In this document: piece after piece, positions 5,843 to 13,205 of the stretch
Numbering within the stretch: position 1 is the first letter of the stretch
Layout of the letters: each line of letters begins with the position of its first letter
Virus record (IMG/VR): IMGVR_UViG_3300022562_000520
Coordinates: 1 to 64,000 of that record
Length of the DNA stretch: 64,000 bases
Direction: 5' to 3' (one strand)
Source of the DNA: a virus
Translations under genes and position numbers: made by a program
The notes under the pieces: model-generated
Seen by the model: only the letters and a program-made list of their open reading frames with translations
Told to the model about the DNA's origin: nothing
The model's database searches: none

Positions 5843-6988
5843 TTAGTTATATTCAGTTCCGTTTTTACGTAATAGGTATTTTTCGCTTACACTTTTCAGA
5901 ATAACACGACCGATTTCATCATGCTTTCTTTCTGGGAATGGACGAATTACCACACCTTCGCGCATGTGTGCTTCTGTACCAGATGCGGTTTCTTTTCCAT
6001 CTGTGTATTTTTCTACAATTTCACGACTGTAAGGCCCAGCATATAGCATTGGTACTGCTTCCAATCCAAGTTGTTCACACATATAATGAACTTCGGGTTG
6101 TGTATAATATAATCCATTAGATGGATCGCCTAAGAAAATATCGAAGACGCGAAACTGAAGCGGTTGACCACCGTAAGTTAGGTCTTGTACACCCTCTCCA
6201 AAAATCTCTCCAAGGATGTAAACAGGTTCTTCAAAAAGTCCAATAAGGGTTCTAAGACGATCTAAAACTGACCAACCATCAGTATTTTTAGTAGCATCGT
6301 AGGCACGAATGTATAAATTTTTCGCATTAGCTTCATTAAACTTAAATGCTAAACCTTGACCACTTAAACCTTTGGAAGTAATAATAGGAATATCCGAATC
6401 AGGATGAAATCCCATACAACACCAAGTACCGTGGATTTTTTCTGTTAATGTGACATCTTCACCATCAATTAAAATATCTGGATACTTCTTCAAGTTTTCA
6501 ATATCATATTTTAGTGTCATACCAAAAGCATTAAAAACTTCACCTGCCATTTGTGTTGGAATTGGTGGTTCATACTTAGTAATACGCAGCCATTCAGTAA
6601 CATCATCGCCAATTTCTACGGAACGACCAAAGCCGCCTTCACTGTGCGTTACACAGTGAATATTAGAAATATCACCAGTGTCCATATCAATGCAGTCTTC
6701 GCGAGTTTCTACAGGATAAATTAAGCCCTGTGATAAGATGCCGCGAAGCTTAACAGCTTTTACACGGTTTTTATCCTTACCTGCAAGTTTACCTTCTAAA
6801 CCAAGACGTTCAATCATCCAATCGGGAAGAATAGCAGCCTCTGGAATATAAACACCAAGATCGCCGGTTTTAAATTGTCCTTTACGAACAATAGAACGAT
6901 AATCACCGACCTTTGCTAATTCAATTACGTCAGCATTGGGATGTTCTTCAATTTCCAATCTGTAAACTTTACATTCAAACTTACTCAT
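5843..6988 (-). CDS. RNA ligase, Rnl5/DraRnl-type
   Basis: ATP-dependent RNA end-joining enzyme. The nucleotidyltransferase motifs are in order: motif I EKIHGT with the AMP-accepting Lys at about 184, motif III VYILGEIFGEG (about 256), motif IV EGVVIRPF (about 343) and motif V ILKSVSEKYL (about 364). The N-terminal 140 residues form a separate OB-like domain, as in the Deinococcus DraRnl (Rnl5) family, rather than the T4 Rnl1 or Rnl2 layout. In a phage with many tRNAs a ligase would repair host-cleaved tRNAs. Its ATG overlaps the backup TGA of the upstream 87-aa gene, so the two are coupled. Confidence 0.88.
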   Translation of the reverse strand: MSKFECKVYRLEIEEHPNADVIELAKVGDYRSIVRKGQFKTGDLGVYIPEAAILPDWMIERLGLEGKLAGKDKNRVKAVKLRGILSQGLIYPVETREDCIDMDTGDISNIHCVTHSEGGFGRSVEIGDDVTEWLRITKYEPPIPTQMAGEVFNAFGMTLKYDIENLKKYPDILIDGEDVTLTEKIHGTWCCMGFHPDSDIPIITSKGLSGQGLAFKFNEANAKNLYIRAYDATKNTDGWSVLDRLRTLIGLFEEPVYILGEIFGEGVQDLTYGGQPLQFRVFDIFLGDPSNGLYYTQPEVHYMCEQLGLEAVPMLYAGPYSREIVEKYTDGKETASGTEAHMREGVVIRPFPERKHDEIGRVILKSVSEKYLLRKNGTEYN

Positions 6989-6990
6989 TT

Positions 6991-7254
6991 CTAAATACTC
7001 TGAACTACATCTATACCTTCAGGGATTTCACTTTCATAAAGCACTACTACTTCCCACCAAACAGTTCTACCATATTCACCAAATTCCCATGGCATTGTTT
7101 CTTTAAAATGTGCAGTTAATTCCCTTTCAGATGGTCTGTTTAACCAATATCCTTCAACGCCCGAATCTGTTGATTCTGATTCCCATGTAGCAACATAGAT
7201 TGGATGTTTGTTTGGTTTAGTTGCCTTTTTCTTCTTTTTTAATTTTTTTGCCAT
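6991..7254 (-). CDS. Hypothetical protein, Lys-rich N-terminus (87 aa), TAG stop
   Basis: Not recognised. It starts with a run of Lys (MAKKLKKKKKATKPNKH) and continues as a Trp/Glu-rich domain (YVATWES..., TVWWEVVVLYESE) that could be a small β-sheet. It ends in TAG followed after one codon (AAA) by TGA, and that TGA overlaps the start of the RNA ligase. Read-through would therefore add only two residues. Confidence 0.7.
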   Translation of the reverse strand: MAKKLKKKKKATKPNKHPIYVATWESESTDSGVEGYWLNRPSERELTAHFKETMPWEFGEYGRTVWWEVVVLYESEIPEGIDVVQSI

Positions 7255-7269
7255 TGTTTAGCCTTTTTG

Positions 7270-7602
7270 TTAACACTTCTCTTCACCGTAAAATTTTGCA
7301 GCGCCTGTTTGTTCCAATAATTGTTTAAATTCTTCATCGCGATCTTCTTTATTTTCAAAATGCCAAATACAATCAGCATCTTTTAAAAAACAGAACCGAA
7401 TAACGTAAAGTTCACCTACATCATCGCCGAGGTTATTGATTTTTTCAATTGCGGCGAAAAAAGTTTTTACTAATCCCATGTTTATTGGATCGTTGCGATA
7501 GTTAATAACAGGCATAGTTTTAATCCGGCGCTGTGAGCCGTCTTCTACTATTTCCTGTCCACCTGTTTTGAAGCTTGTTATTTTCTTTGGATATACATAC
7601 AT
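7270..7602 (-). CDS. Hypothetical protein (110 aa)
   Basis: Not recognised. It is a mixed α/β small protein with a central VGELYVIRFCFLKDADCIWHFENKEDRDEE segment that looks like two β-strands and a helix. A good sigma-70 promoter (7609-7637, minus strand) sits directly upstream, so this is probably the first gene of a transcript running through the 87-aa gene, RNA ligase and 76-aa gene. Confidence 0.7.
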   Translation of the reverse strand: MYVYPKKITSFKTGGQEIVEDGSQRRIKTMPVINYRNDPINMGLVKTFFAAIEKINNLGDDVGELYVIRFCFLKDADCIWHFENKEDRDEEFKQLLEQTGAAKFYGEEKC

Positions 7603-7608
7603 CCTTAT

Positions 7609-7637
7609 AGTATATCGATTTCTAGGTTTAATGTCAA
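7609..7637 (-). promoter_or_regulatory. Sigma-70-type promoter for the RNA-ligase operon
   Basis: Minus strand TTGACA (7637-7632), 17-base spacer, TATACT (7614-7609). The -35 box overlaps the TGA stop codon of the 72-aa gene upstream. Confidence 0.82.
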
Positions 7638-7837
7638 CGCGTTTTCTTTGGGGCTTTGTAGTTATCTGGAACTACATGAATTGAACGAACAATCACTGCC
7701 GGATTTAATCTTGGATCTGTGCCTGTTTTTTTCAATACCATAATATCCACTTCATCCATGGAAATATAATTAGGCTGTACAGTTTCAAAAATGGTCTTAT
7801 CTGTCTTAATATTTCTGTAAACATAATGTTTAGCCAT
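7634..7837 (-). CDS. Hypothetical small protein (67 aa)
   Basis: Not recognised. The start is set at 7837 because GGAGG lies nine bases before that ATG; the in-frame ATG at 7852 would lie upstream of this Shine-Dalgarno sequence. It is a small soluble protein with a basic C-terminus. It is transcribed divergently from the nuclease gene at 7934. Confidence 0.65.
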   Translation of the reverse strand: MAKHYVYRNIKTDKTIFETVQPNYISMDEVDIMVLKKTGTDPRLNPAVIVRSIHVVPDNYKAPKKTR

Positions 7838-7933
7838 ATTATTATCCTCCATATGGTTGATTTTGATTGTAATAAATAGTATGATATCAGGTTATATATG
7901 CTTATTAGCGTATAATAAAAATAAGGTAATCAT

Positions 7934-8599
7934 ATGTTTACACATATAGAAATTCCAGAATTGCCCAAGATTATACAAAAAAATCAACCAAGTGGCAAGA
8001 GATTCTACATTACGCCAGATGGAAATGAATATCCATCAGTAACTACTGTTTTAGGTGCGAAAGATAAACCACACCTTGAAAATTGGCGAAAAATGCTGGG
8101 AGATAAGAACGCAGATCGCGAAACTAAACGATGCGCTGATCGTGGTACTGCTGTGCATGAACTGGCAGAAAAATACCTTAAAAATGAAGAAATTATTACA
8201 AAGGGTATTAAACCCGAATATATTAGTGATTTTAATAAATTAAAGATATATCTTAATAAAATTAATAATATACGTGCGCAGGAAGTTGGTCTATATTGTG
8301 ACCTTTTAAAAGTGGCCGGAACTGTAGATTGTGTTGCGGAATATGATGGGGTTCTTTCTATTGTCGATTTTAAAACTTCCACAAACAATAAAACGCATGA
8401 TATGGTGCACGATTATTTTAAACAATGTACGGCATATGCTATTGCATGGCATGAACGCACTGGTGAAACTATTGAAGATATTACTATTTTAATGACAGTA
8501 GAACGTGGATTAATGCCTTTAATATTTCGCGAAAAGGTCGAAAACTGGATTGCACCACTACTTCAAGATATCGCTTTGTTCAATTCTTTGAATAAATAA
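7934..8599 (+). CDS. PD-(D/E)XK nuclease, MGME1/Cas4-like exonuclease family
   Basis: The DNA-end nuclease core is visible: a helical GTAVHELAEKYL segment (about residues 71-82, typical of RecB/Cas4/MGME1 nucleases), AGTVDCVAEYDG with the metal-binding Asp (about 132), and the IVDFKTS motif (D145-x-K147), followed by a QCTAYAIAW helix carrying the usual Q/Y. The N-terminal SVTTVLG segment is also common in this phage group. It probably trims single-stranded ends in recombination or repair. A TATAAT -10 box lies at 7911-7916 without a good -35. It heads a plus-strand run of five genes. Confidence 0.85.
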   Translation: MFTHIEIPELPKIIQKNQPSGKRFYITPDGNEYPSVTTVLGAKDKPHLENWRKMLGDKNADRETKRCADRGTAVHELAEKYLKNEEIITKGIKPEYISDFNKLKIYLNKINNIRAQEVGLYCDLLKVAGTVDCVAEYDGVLSIVDFKTSTNNKTHDMVHDYFKQCTAYAIAWHERTGETIEDITILMTVERGLMPLIFREKVENWIAPLLQDIALFNSLNK

Positions 8600-8621
8600 C
8601 ATATTACACTGGGGAAATTAC

Positions 8622-9518
8622 ATGGAATTTGAAAATTTAGAAGATTTAAAAGCAGCATTTATGGGCGGTAATTTTAATTTCCCTGAAGAAATTGTCGTAG
8701 CGGGTGTAAGATTTCTAAAATTTCGTTCGTCAGAATATTCACTAGAAGACATGATGAAAAATAACTACAAGGCTATGTGGTTATATTTTACACCCAAACC
8801 AGAAATTGAAAGAGCGCGAGAAGCTGGATTGGGCGGTGCATTGGTTTTTCTTTGGGGGTTTGCACCCGGTAAACCAGTAATGTACCCATATGATCTTCGT
8901 AATACTACTAAGGCAAGAATAATTGGTAAAGTTGTTACAGAAGATGTAAATGGTGATAGTGTTAATATTAAGAAAGAAAAGATCATAGGTGATGTTGTTG
9001 ACGTTATAGTTACTAGTATCCCTAACAGTTCGGCAATGAAAGGTAAAGTAGATACTGGTGCTGACGTTTCATCTATACATGCGGAAAACTGGAGCATAAA
9101 CAACGGTCAAGTAACATTCACATGTCCTGAACTTTCTGAAAACAAAATTACACTCCCAGTGCTAGAAAAACAAGCGATTAAATCGTCAAATGGTGATATG
9201 GAATATCGCCCCGTTATACAACTAAACATTCGTATAAATCAACAACAATTAATTAACATGATGTTTAATTTAAATGATCGTGGAAAAATGAAATATCCTA
9301 TACTGGTTGGTCAAAATATTCTTGAAGCTGGTGGATTCATGATAGATCCAACTATAAATGATCCGGATGCGTTAGATGAAGATTTTACCCAAGATACTAA
9401 AGTAGATTGGGAAGGATTACAGGAAGAATTCAAAGACGATATCATCTCTAATTTTATCATAGAAGATGATATTGAAAAAGCAAAAATAGTATTAGATTTT
9501 ATAAAAAGCATCAAATAA
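8622..9518 (+). CDS. RimB/DUF785-like retropepsin-type aspartic protease domain protein
   Basis: The C-terminal half matches the small aspartic-protease family usually called 'putative ATP-dependent Zn protease' (RimB type): KVDTGADVSSIHA with catalytic Asp at about 144, then RPVIQLNIRI (about 196), FNLNDRGKMKYPILVGQNIL (about 215-234) and FMIDP (about 239). These are the retropepsin fold elements in order. The first 110 residues are a separate unknown domain with a hydrophobic GGALVFLWGFAPGKPVMYPY stretch. In bacteria the family sits with RimK-type ATP-grasp ligases and cuts poly-glutamate tails; no ATP-grasp gene is seen here. It could process virion or host proteins. It lies between a nuclease and a 2OG oxygenase with short gaps. 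Confidence 0.75.
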   Translation: MEFENLEDLKAAFMGGNFNFPEEIVVAGVRFLKFRSSEYSLEDMMKNNYKAMWLYFTPKPEIERAREAGLGGALVFLWGFAPGKPVMYPYDLRNTTKARIIGKVVTEDVNGDSVNIKKEKIIGDVVDVIVTSIPNSSAMKGKVDTGADVSSIHAENWSINNGQVTFTCPELSENKITLPVLEKQAIKSSNGDMEYRPVIQLNIRINQQQLINMMFNLNDRGKMKYPILVGQNILEAGGFMIDPTINDPDALDEDFTQDTKVDWEGLQEEFKDDIISNFIIEDDIEKAKIVLDFIKSIK

Positions 9519-9536
9519 AAATAATAAGGAATAGTC

Positions 9537-10160
9537 ATGGCAACACCAAAATCGCCGTTTTATGTGGTACAAAATTTTCTTACACCTAAACAATGTGAAA
9601 TAATTGTAGACAATTTAGGATACTATTCGCCTGACATGGATAAGGATGGCACTCCTATTAAAATGATGCGCCACCATGAAGACTCCGAAAAACTAATCTA
9701 TGATAAATTTGAACCATTAATACCATTGTTTGAAAAGTATTACAATTTTCAACATCGTGGTACAGAAATGGTTACATTTGAATTTCATGCGGAAGGTGTG
9801 AAACCTGAAGCAATTTGTGACAATTCTAAGTGGGTAAATAAAAAATGGGTTAGAACCAAAGATAGAGATTTTAGCGCTATATTATTTTTAAGTGACTATC
9901 AAGATGACTTACCATTTGATTCTGATTATGAAGTTTATGGTGGTAAGTTAGAATTTCTACAACATAAATTTGGATTTAATCCAGAACGTGGAACGCTTAT
10001 AGTATATCCAAGCAGTCCGCATTTTATTAATGCATTTTCGCAAATCGCCGCAGGTGATTTGTTTATAGCAAGATTTTATATGGCTGGACAAACGCCATAT
10101 TTATATCAACCAGCTGAGTTTCCAGGTAATTATCTTAGTTGGTTCAATCACTTACAATAA
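9537..10160 (+). CDS. 2OG-Fe(II) oxygenase, prolyl-4-hydroxylase-like
   Basis: Members use 2-oxoglutarate, O2 and Fe(II) to hydroxylate a side chain. Visible elements are the N-terminal VVQNFLTPKQCEIIV helix, the DFSAILFLSDY strand (about 111-121), VYGGKLEF (about 133-140), the distal PHFINA histidine (His162) and the 2OG-binding Arg in LFIARFYM (about Arg179). The usual HxD is replaced by DRD (about 109-111), so the iron site may rest on Asp111 and His162, or the alignment may shift. T4-like aquatic phages often carry such enzymes of unknown target. Its gene is close to fibre genes rich in Gly-Ser-Pro, which raises proline hydroxylation as a speculation. Confidence 0.82.
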   Translation: MATPKSPFYVVQNFLTPKQCEIIVDNLGYYSPDMDKDGTPIKMMRHHEDSEKLIYDKFEPLIPLFEKYYNFQHRGTEMVTFEFHAEGVKPEAICDNSKWVNKKWVRTKDRDFSAILFLSDYQDDLPFDSDYEVYGGKLEFLQHKFGFNPERGTLIVYPSSPHFINAFSQIAAGDLFIARFYMAGQTPYLYQPAEFPGNYLSWFNHLQ

Positions 10161-10169
10161 CAATAAAAC

Positions 10170-10198
10170 TTGACACCCATAAATATTTGGGTTAAAAT
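10170..10198 (+). promoter_or_regulatory. Sigma-70-type promoter for the transglycosylase gene, overlapping a late-like box
   Basis: TTGACA (10170-10175), 17-base spacer, TAAAAT (10193-10198). The spacer contains the near-palindrome CCCATAAATATTTGGG, whose CATAAATA is one base from the late box TATAAATA, so early and late control may overlap here. Confidence 0.7.
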
Positions 10199-10230
10199 TA
10201 GCATATTCTATTAATATTAGAGGTAATGTT

Positions 10231-11304
10231 ATGAAATCTTATACTACTAAAGTAAGGGGATATTTTACGATGGAAAATGTAAGAAAATTGATGACTGCCA
10301 TTCATGTAAGATGGGTTAATTTCAATAACCACATTGCGGCTGGTTCTGCGAATTCGACGATAACAGTAGCATGTATCGTACTTTCTTTTACAGTGCTTGG
10401 TATTAATATAAGCGGATATCGCGATTCGGTATTAGAAAAAGAAATTGCGTTAAAAAATATAGAACTTGCTTTGGCGAAACAGAGCAGCGATGAACGTATT
10501 AAAATTGCAAAAGCTACTGCCAAAACCAAAGTAGAATTGGAAAAAGTTCGCGCCGATGCACTAAGTGAAGCAGCCGAATATAATCTTAAGGCAGAAAAGG
10601 AACGTAGGCTCGCAGAAGAAGCACGGGCGACCGTTAATCCTTATGTAGCATTGGCAGAACATGGTAAATCTACACCGACACCTGTGAATGTTTATATTAA
10701 TACGCAGGAAGAAGATGGTTATGTTATTCATACTTCTGATGGTGCAACAGAGATTGCCATTAGTACCATTAAGGTTAAAGGTAAAAGATATTCACCTGAA
10801 CAGCGTAAGTTGATGGAAATGGCATATTATATCGGTAAGGATGTTGGATTCCCAGAAACTATTCAAGCATTGTTGTTACAAGAAACACATGCTGGTGCTT
10901 TTGGTGATAGAATTGGTGATATTAATTTACCCGTAGGTAAACGCAGTTATGGTGTTATGCAAATGAAAGTATCTACTGCAAAGAAAGTATTAACTGCATA
11001 TCCAGAACTTGTTACAAAGTATTTTCCTACTCGTAAAACGCTTTCACGTGTTCGCGAAGAAGAACTTATTATCAAATTAATTCAAGATGATGAATTTAGT
11101 ATCCATTTGGCAGCTTTGAATTTTGCTATTCATCGCAAATCGTCCAAAAGTTGGTCGCAGGCGGTTGTTGCTTATAATACAGGACAAGGTGCGGCAAACG
11201 ATATTGAAAATCCAAAGGAACACGAATATTTCATTCATATCATTAATAGGTTAATAAAAGAAGTTAGACCTTTTAATAAAGCAGCAGAACTTTCTTCATC
11301 ATAA
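10231..11304 (+). CDS. Membrane-anchored lytic transglycosylase (SLT domain)
   Basis: The C-terminal 160 residues are a soluble-lytic-transglycosylase domain: catalytic Glu in LLQETHAGAFGD (about residue 218), SYGVMQMKVSTAKKVL (about 248), and AVVAYNTGQGAA (about 312), the usual motifs of GH23-type enzymes that cleave peptidoglycan. Ahead of it are about 45 cytoplasmic residues, one transmembrane helix (STITVACIVLSFTVLGI, about 46-62), and a long charged coiled coil (about 70-130). That is a tethered enzyme rather than a free endolysin. AGAGG precedes the ATG by seven bases. It may serve lysis, or act with the tail, since the gp5 homologue lacks a lysozyme domain. Confidence 0.85.
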   Translation: MKSYTTKVRGYFTMENVRKLMTAIHVRWVNFNNHIAAGSANSTITVACIVLSFTVLGINISGYRDSVLEKEIALKNIELALAKQSSDERIKIAKATAKTKVELEKVRADALSEAAEYNLKAEKERRLAEEARATVNPYVALAEHGKSTPTPVNVYINTQEEDGYVIHTSDGATEIAISTIKVKGKRYSPEQRKLMEMAYYIGKDVGFPETIQALLLQETHAGAFGDRIGDINLPVGKRSYGVMQMKVSTAKKVLTAYPELVTKYFPTRKTLSRVREEELIIKLIQDDEFSIHLAALNFAIHRKSSKSWSQAVVAYNTGQGAANDIENPKEHEYFIHIINRLIKEVRPFNKAAELSSS

Positions 11305-11311
11305 TAACCTA

Positions 11312-11340
11312 TTGCATTTTATTTTCCGTTATGTTATAGT
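11312..11340 (+). promoter_or_regulatory. Sigma-70-type promoter for the DsbA-like gene
   Basis: TTGCAT (11312-11317), 17-base spacer, TATAGT (11335-11340), followed by an AACGGAG ribosome binding site before the ATG at 11376. Confidence 0.75.
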
Positions 11341-11375
11341 ATCACAAAATATTATAACAATAACGGAGAATAATA

Positions 11376-11648
11376 ATGACAATAGCTATTAACCCCGATG
11401 AACGCAAAGCCCTCAAAACTATGATCGTTGAAATGACACATTGCTTACAGCGCATTGATGACGAAAAAGAACAAATGAAGGATATTGCGGCTGCGGCTGA
11501 AGAAAAATTTGAAATTAAAAAGAAATATATTAACAAAATGGCAAGAACTATGTATAAACATAATTATGCTGACTTGCAACAGGAAACTGAACATTTTGAA
11601 TATCTCTATGAAGCTGTCGTTGAAGGGCAGGAAATTTCTGAAGATTAA
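11376..11648 (+). CDS. Small helical protein resembling T4 DsbA (dsDNA-binding)
   Basis: A 90-residue, almost wholly helical charged protein. Its second half (EIKKKYINKMARTMYKHNYADLQQETEHFEYLYEAV) matches in pattern the C-terminal part of T4 DsbA, a small double-stranded-DNA-binding protein linked to late transcription: N-K/R-L/M-A-x-x-x-Y-K/H-x-N, then ETE-x-x-x-x-LY-x-x-V. Length (T4: 89) also agrees. It has its own promoter and is followed by a strong terminator. The match is by eye only. Confidence 0.55.
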   Translation: MTIAINPDERKALKTMIVEMTHCLQRIDDEKEQMKDIAAAAEEKFEIKKKYINKMARTMYKHNYADLQQETEHFEYLYEAVVEGQEISED

Positions 11649-11679
11649 AAGAAAAGGGGCTTTAAGCCCCTTTTCTTTT
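11647..11679. terminator. Bidirectional terminator hairpin
   Basis: A perfect 15-base-pair stem (AAAAGAAAAGGGGCT / AGCCCCTTTTCTTTT) with a three-base loop. It has T-runs on both strands and sits between the convergent DsbA-like and fibre genes, so it can stop transcription from both sides. Confidence 0.92.
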
Positions 11680-11688
11680 TAGTAGTTA

Positions 11689-13194
11689 TTAAACTACCGG
11701 CTTACCTGTTGTCATATCGATCCAGAAAGATGGACTTCCACCACGACCAAAACACATTGAACCTGTTGGTGCTGGTGAACCAAAGCCTGTTGCATCTATA
11801 ACATAGATAAAACCGCCTGCAACCACCACTGGTAATGTTCCAACTGTGTATGTTGGTGCTACTGGAACGCCAGTGAATACAGGACTATCTTCAGGTGCTT
11901 GCGCAACCCAAGATGATCCATTATATGCTTTTACACGACTTACAGTAGTATCGTAAACTGTACCACCTGTTACACCAACAGGTAAATTAACAGGCGAGCC
12001 TGCATAATTTGGTTGTACGAACTGTGCTTTCGCACCAGATAATGTTAATACACCATTGTCTGACATTAACATGTAGAATGTTTCTATTGGTGAACCGTGC
12101 GCGGCTTGGCCAATCATAACACTGCTTGCTGTTGTGTTTGTAAGATTATAACCAATAGTAGTTGCATAATCCAAGTTTGTCTGCGTTGAATATCCTAATG
12201 CTATCGAATTAGTTCCACGACAATCAGCGTTTGCACCTATTGCTATTCCACCAACGCGCTCTCCTTGTGTTCCACCTACAATCGCATTAGCACCAAGCGC
12301 AAGAGAATCTTGCGATTTGGCTGTTGCATATGCACCAAAGGCAGTTGCACGTTGTTTATCTGTTGCAGTTAATGGCGAACCTACTGGCGATCCAGTGAAT
12401 CCAGAAGCGATTGCTTGGTAACCAACAGCGGTACAATCGGTTGCATATGCATTTGTATATGCACCAATTGCTATAGTACCTGTTAATGAACTTCCAGCAT
12501 CTTTGGTATAACCTGCTTGTGCAGCTTCACCGATTGCAATATTTTCGTAACCGCGTGTTATTGCTTGGTAACCAATGGCAATAGAAGCCCAACCACCAAA
12601 AGCTTCAACCGAATCGGCAACGGCTTCTTGACCAATAGCGATGCTATAATCACCGCGTGCGTGTGCCACTTCACCGATAGAAATAGTGCCATTTATTGTT
12701 GGCGAACCAAGACCTGCGGCGTTACCTATCGAAATAGAACCAACACCCGGTGCTACTGGCGCGGTAGCAAAATCTGCGCCATTGTTCGCATATATCCAAT
12801 GACCTTCTTGTTTTAATGCTAATTCGCCTGCAACTTTAGATGCAGACCAAACTTCTGTAGTACTTACAGGACTTCCTGTATCATCTATTATAAAATGAAG
12901 TGTGCTATTAGCGATGTGTGTATCAATTTGTTCATGTGTATTCGCCGGAGCGGGACTACCCAAGTGTGCATCGTAATCAGTTTTAAGTACTGAAACATCC
13001 ACGCCGTCTACATTGCCAACATTTGTTATAGCATTTCCACCCATATCCAAATCGGCTAACATGGCCGTTGGACTACCGCCATTACGATTAAGATATTGCG
13101 TATTTAATGATGCTTTTGCTGTTGCATCATTAACGATTTCATTCGCAACGTCTGGTATATTAAGCTGCTTGCCTAGTACTTTTTCTTGAGCCAT
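11689..13194 (-). CDS. Tail-fibre/adhesin protein with YadA-head-like repeats
   Basis: Residues about 150-370 carry repeats of the form SIAIG...A.A.G (ISIGNAAG, YSIAIGQEAV, ASIAIGYQAI, ENIAIGEAAQ, NSIALGYST), the left-handed β-roll of trimeric YadA-type heads. The N-terminal part has phage-fibre phrases (LNRNG, LADLDMGGNAITNVG, HIANSTLHFIIDD, TEVWSASKV). The C-terminus (PTGSMCFGRGGSPSFWIDM) looks like a small capping domain. It has ten GSP tripeptides. It lies 11 bases after the 1117-aa fibre gene and ends at a terminator, so it is probably the distal, receptor-facing fibre subunit, transcribed late with its neighbour. Confidence 0.85.
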   Translation of the reverse strand: MAQEKVLGKQLNIPDVANEIVNDATAKASLNTQYLNRNGGSPTAMLADLDMGGNAITNVGNVDGVDVSVLKTDYDAHLGSPAPANTHEQIDTHIANSTLHFIIDDTGSPVSTTEVWSASKVAGELALKQEGHWIYANNGADFATAPVAPGVGSISIGNAAGLGSPTINGTISIGEVAHARGDYSIAIGQEAVADSVEAFGGWASIAIGYQAITRGYENIAIGEAAQAGYTKDAGSSLTGTIAIGAYTNAYATDCTAVGYQAIASGFTGSPVGSPLTATDKQRATAFGAYATAKSQDSLALGANAIVGGTQGERVGGIAIGANADCRGTNSIALGYSTQTNLDYATTIGYNLTNTTASSVMIGQAAHGSPIETFYMLMSDNGVLTLSGAKAQFVQPNYAGSPVNLPVGVTGGTVYDTTVSRVKAYNGSSWVAQAPEDSPVFTGVPVAPTYTVGTLPVVVAGGFIYVIDATGFGSPAPTGSMCFGRGGSPSFWIDMTTGKPVV

Positions 13195-13205
13195 TGTTTA
13201 CTCCC

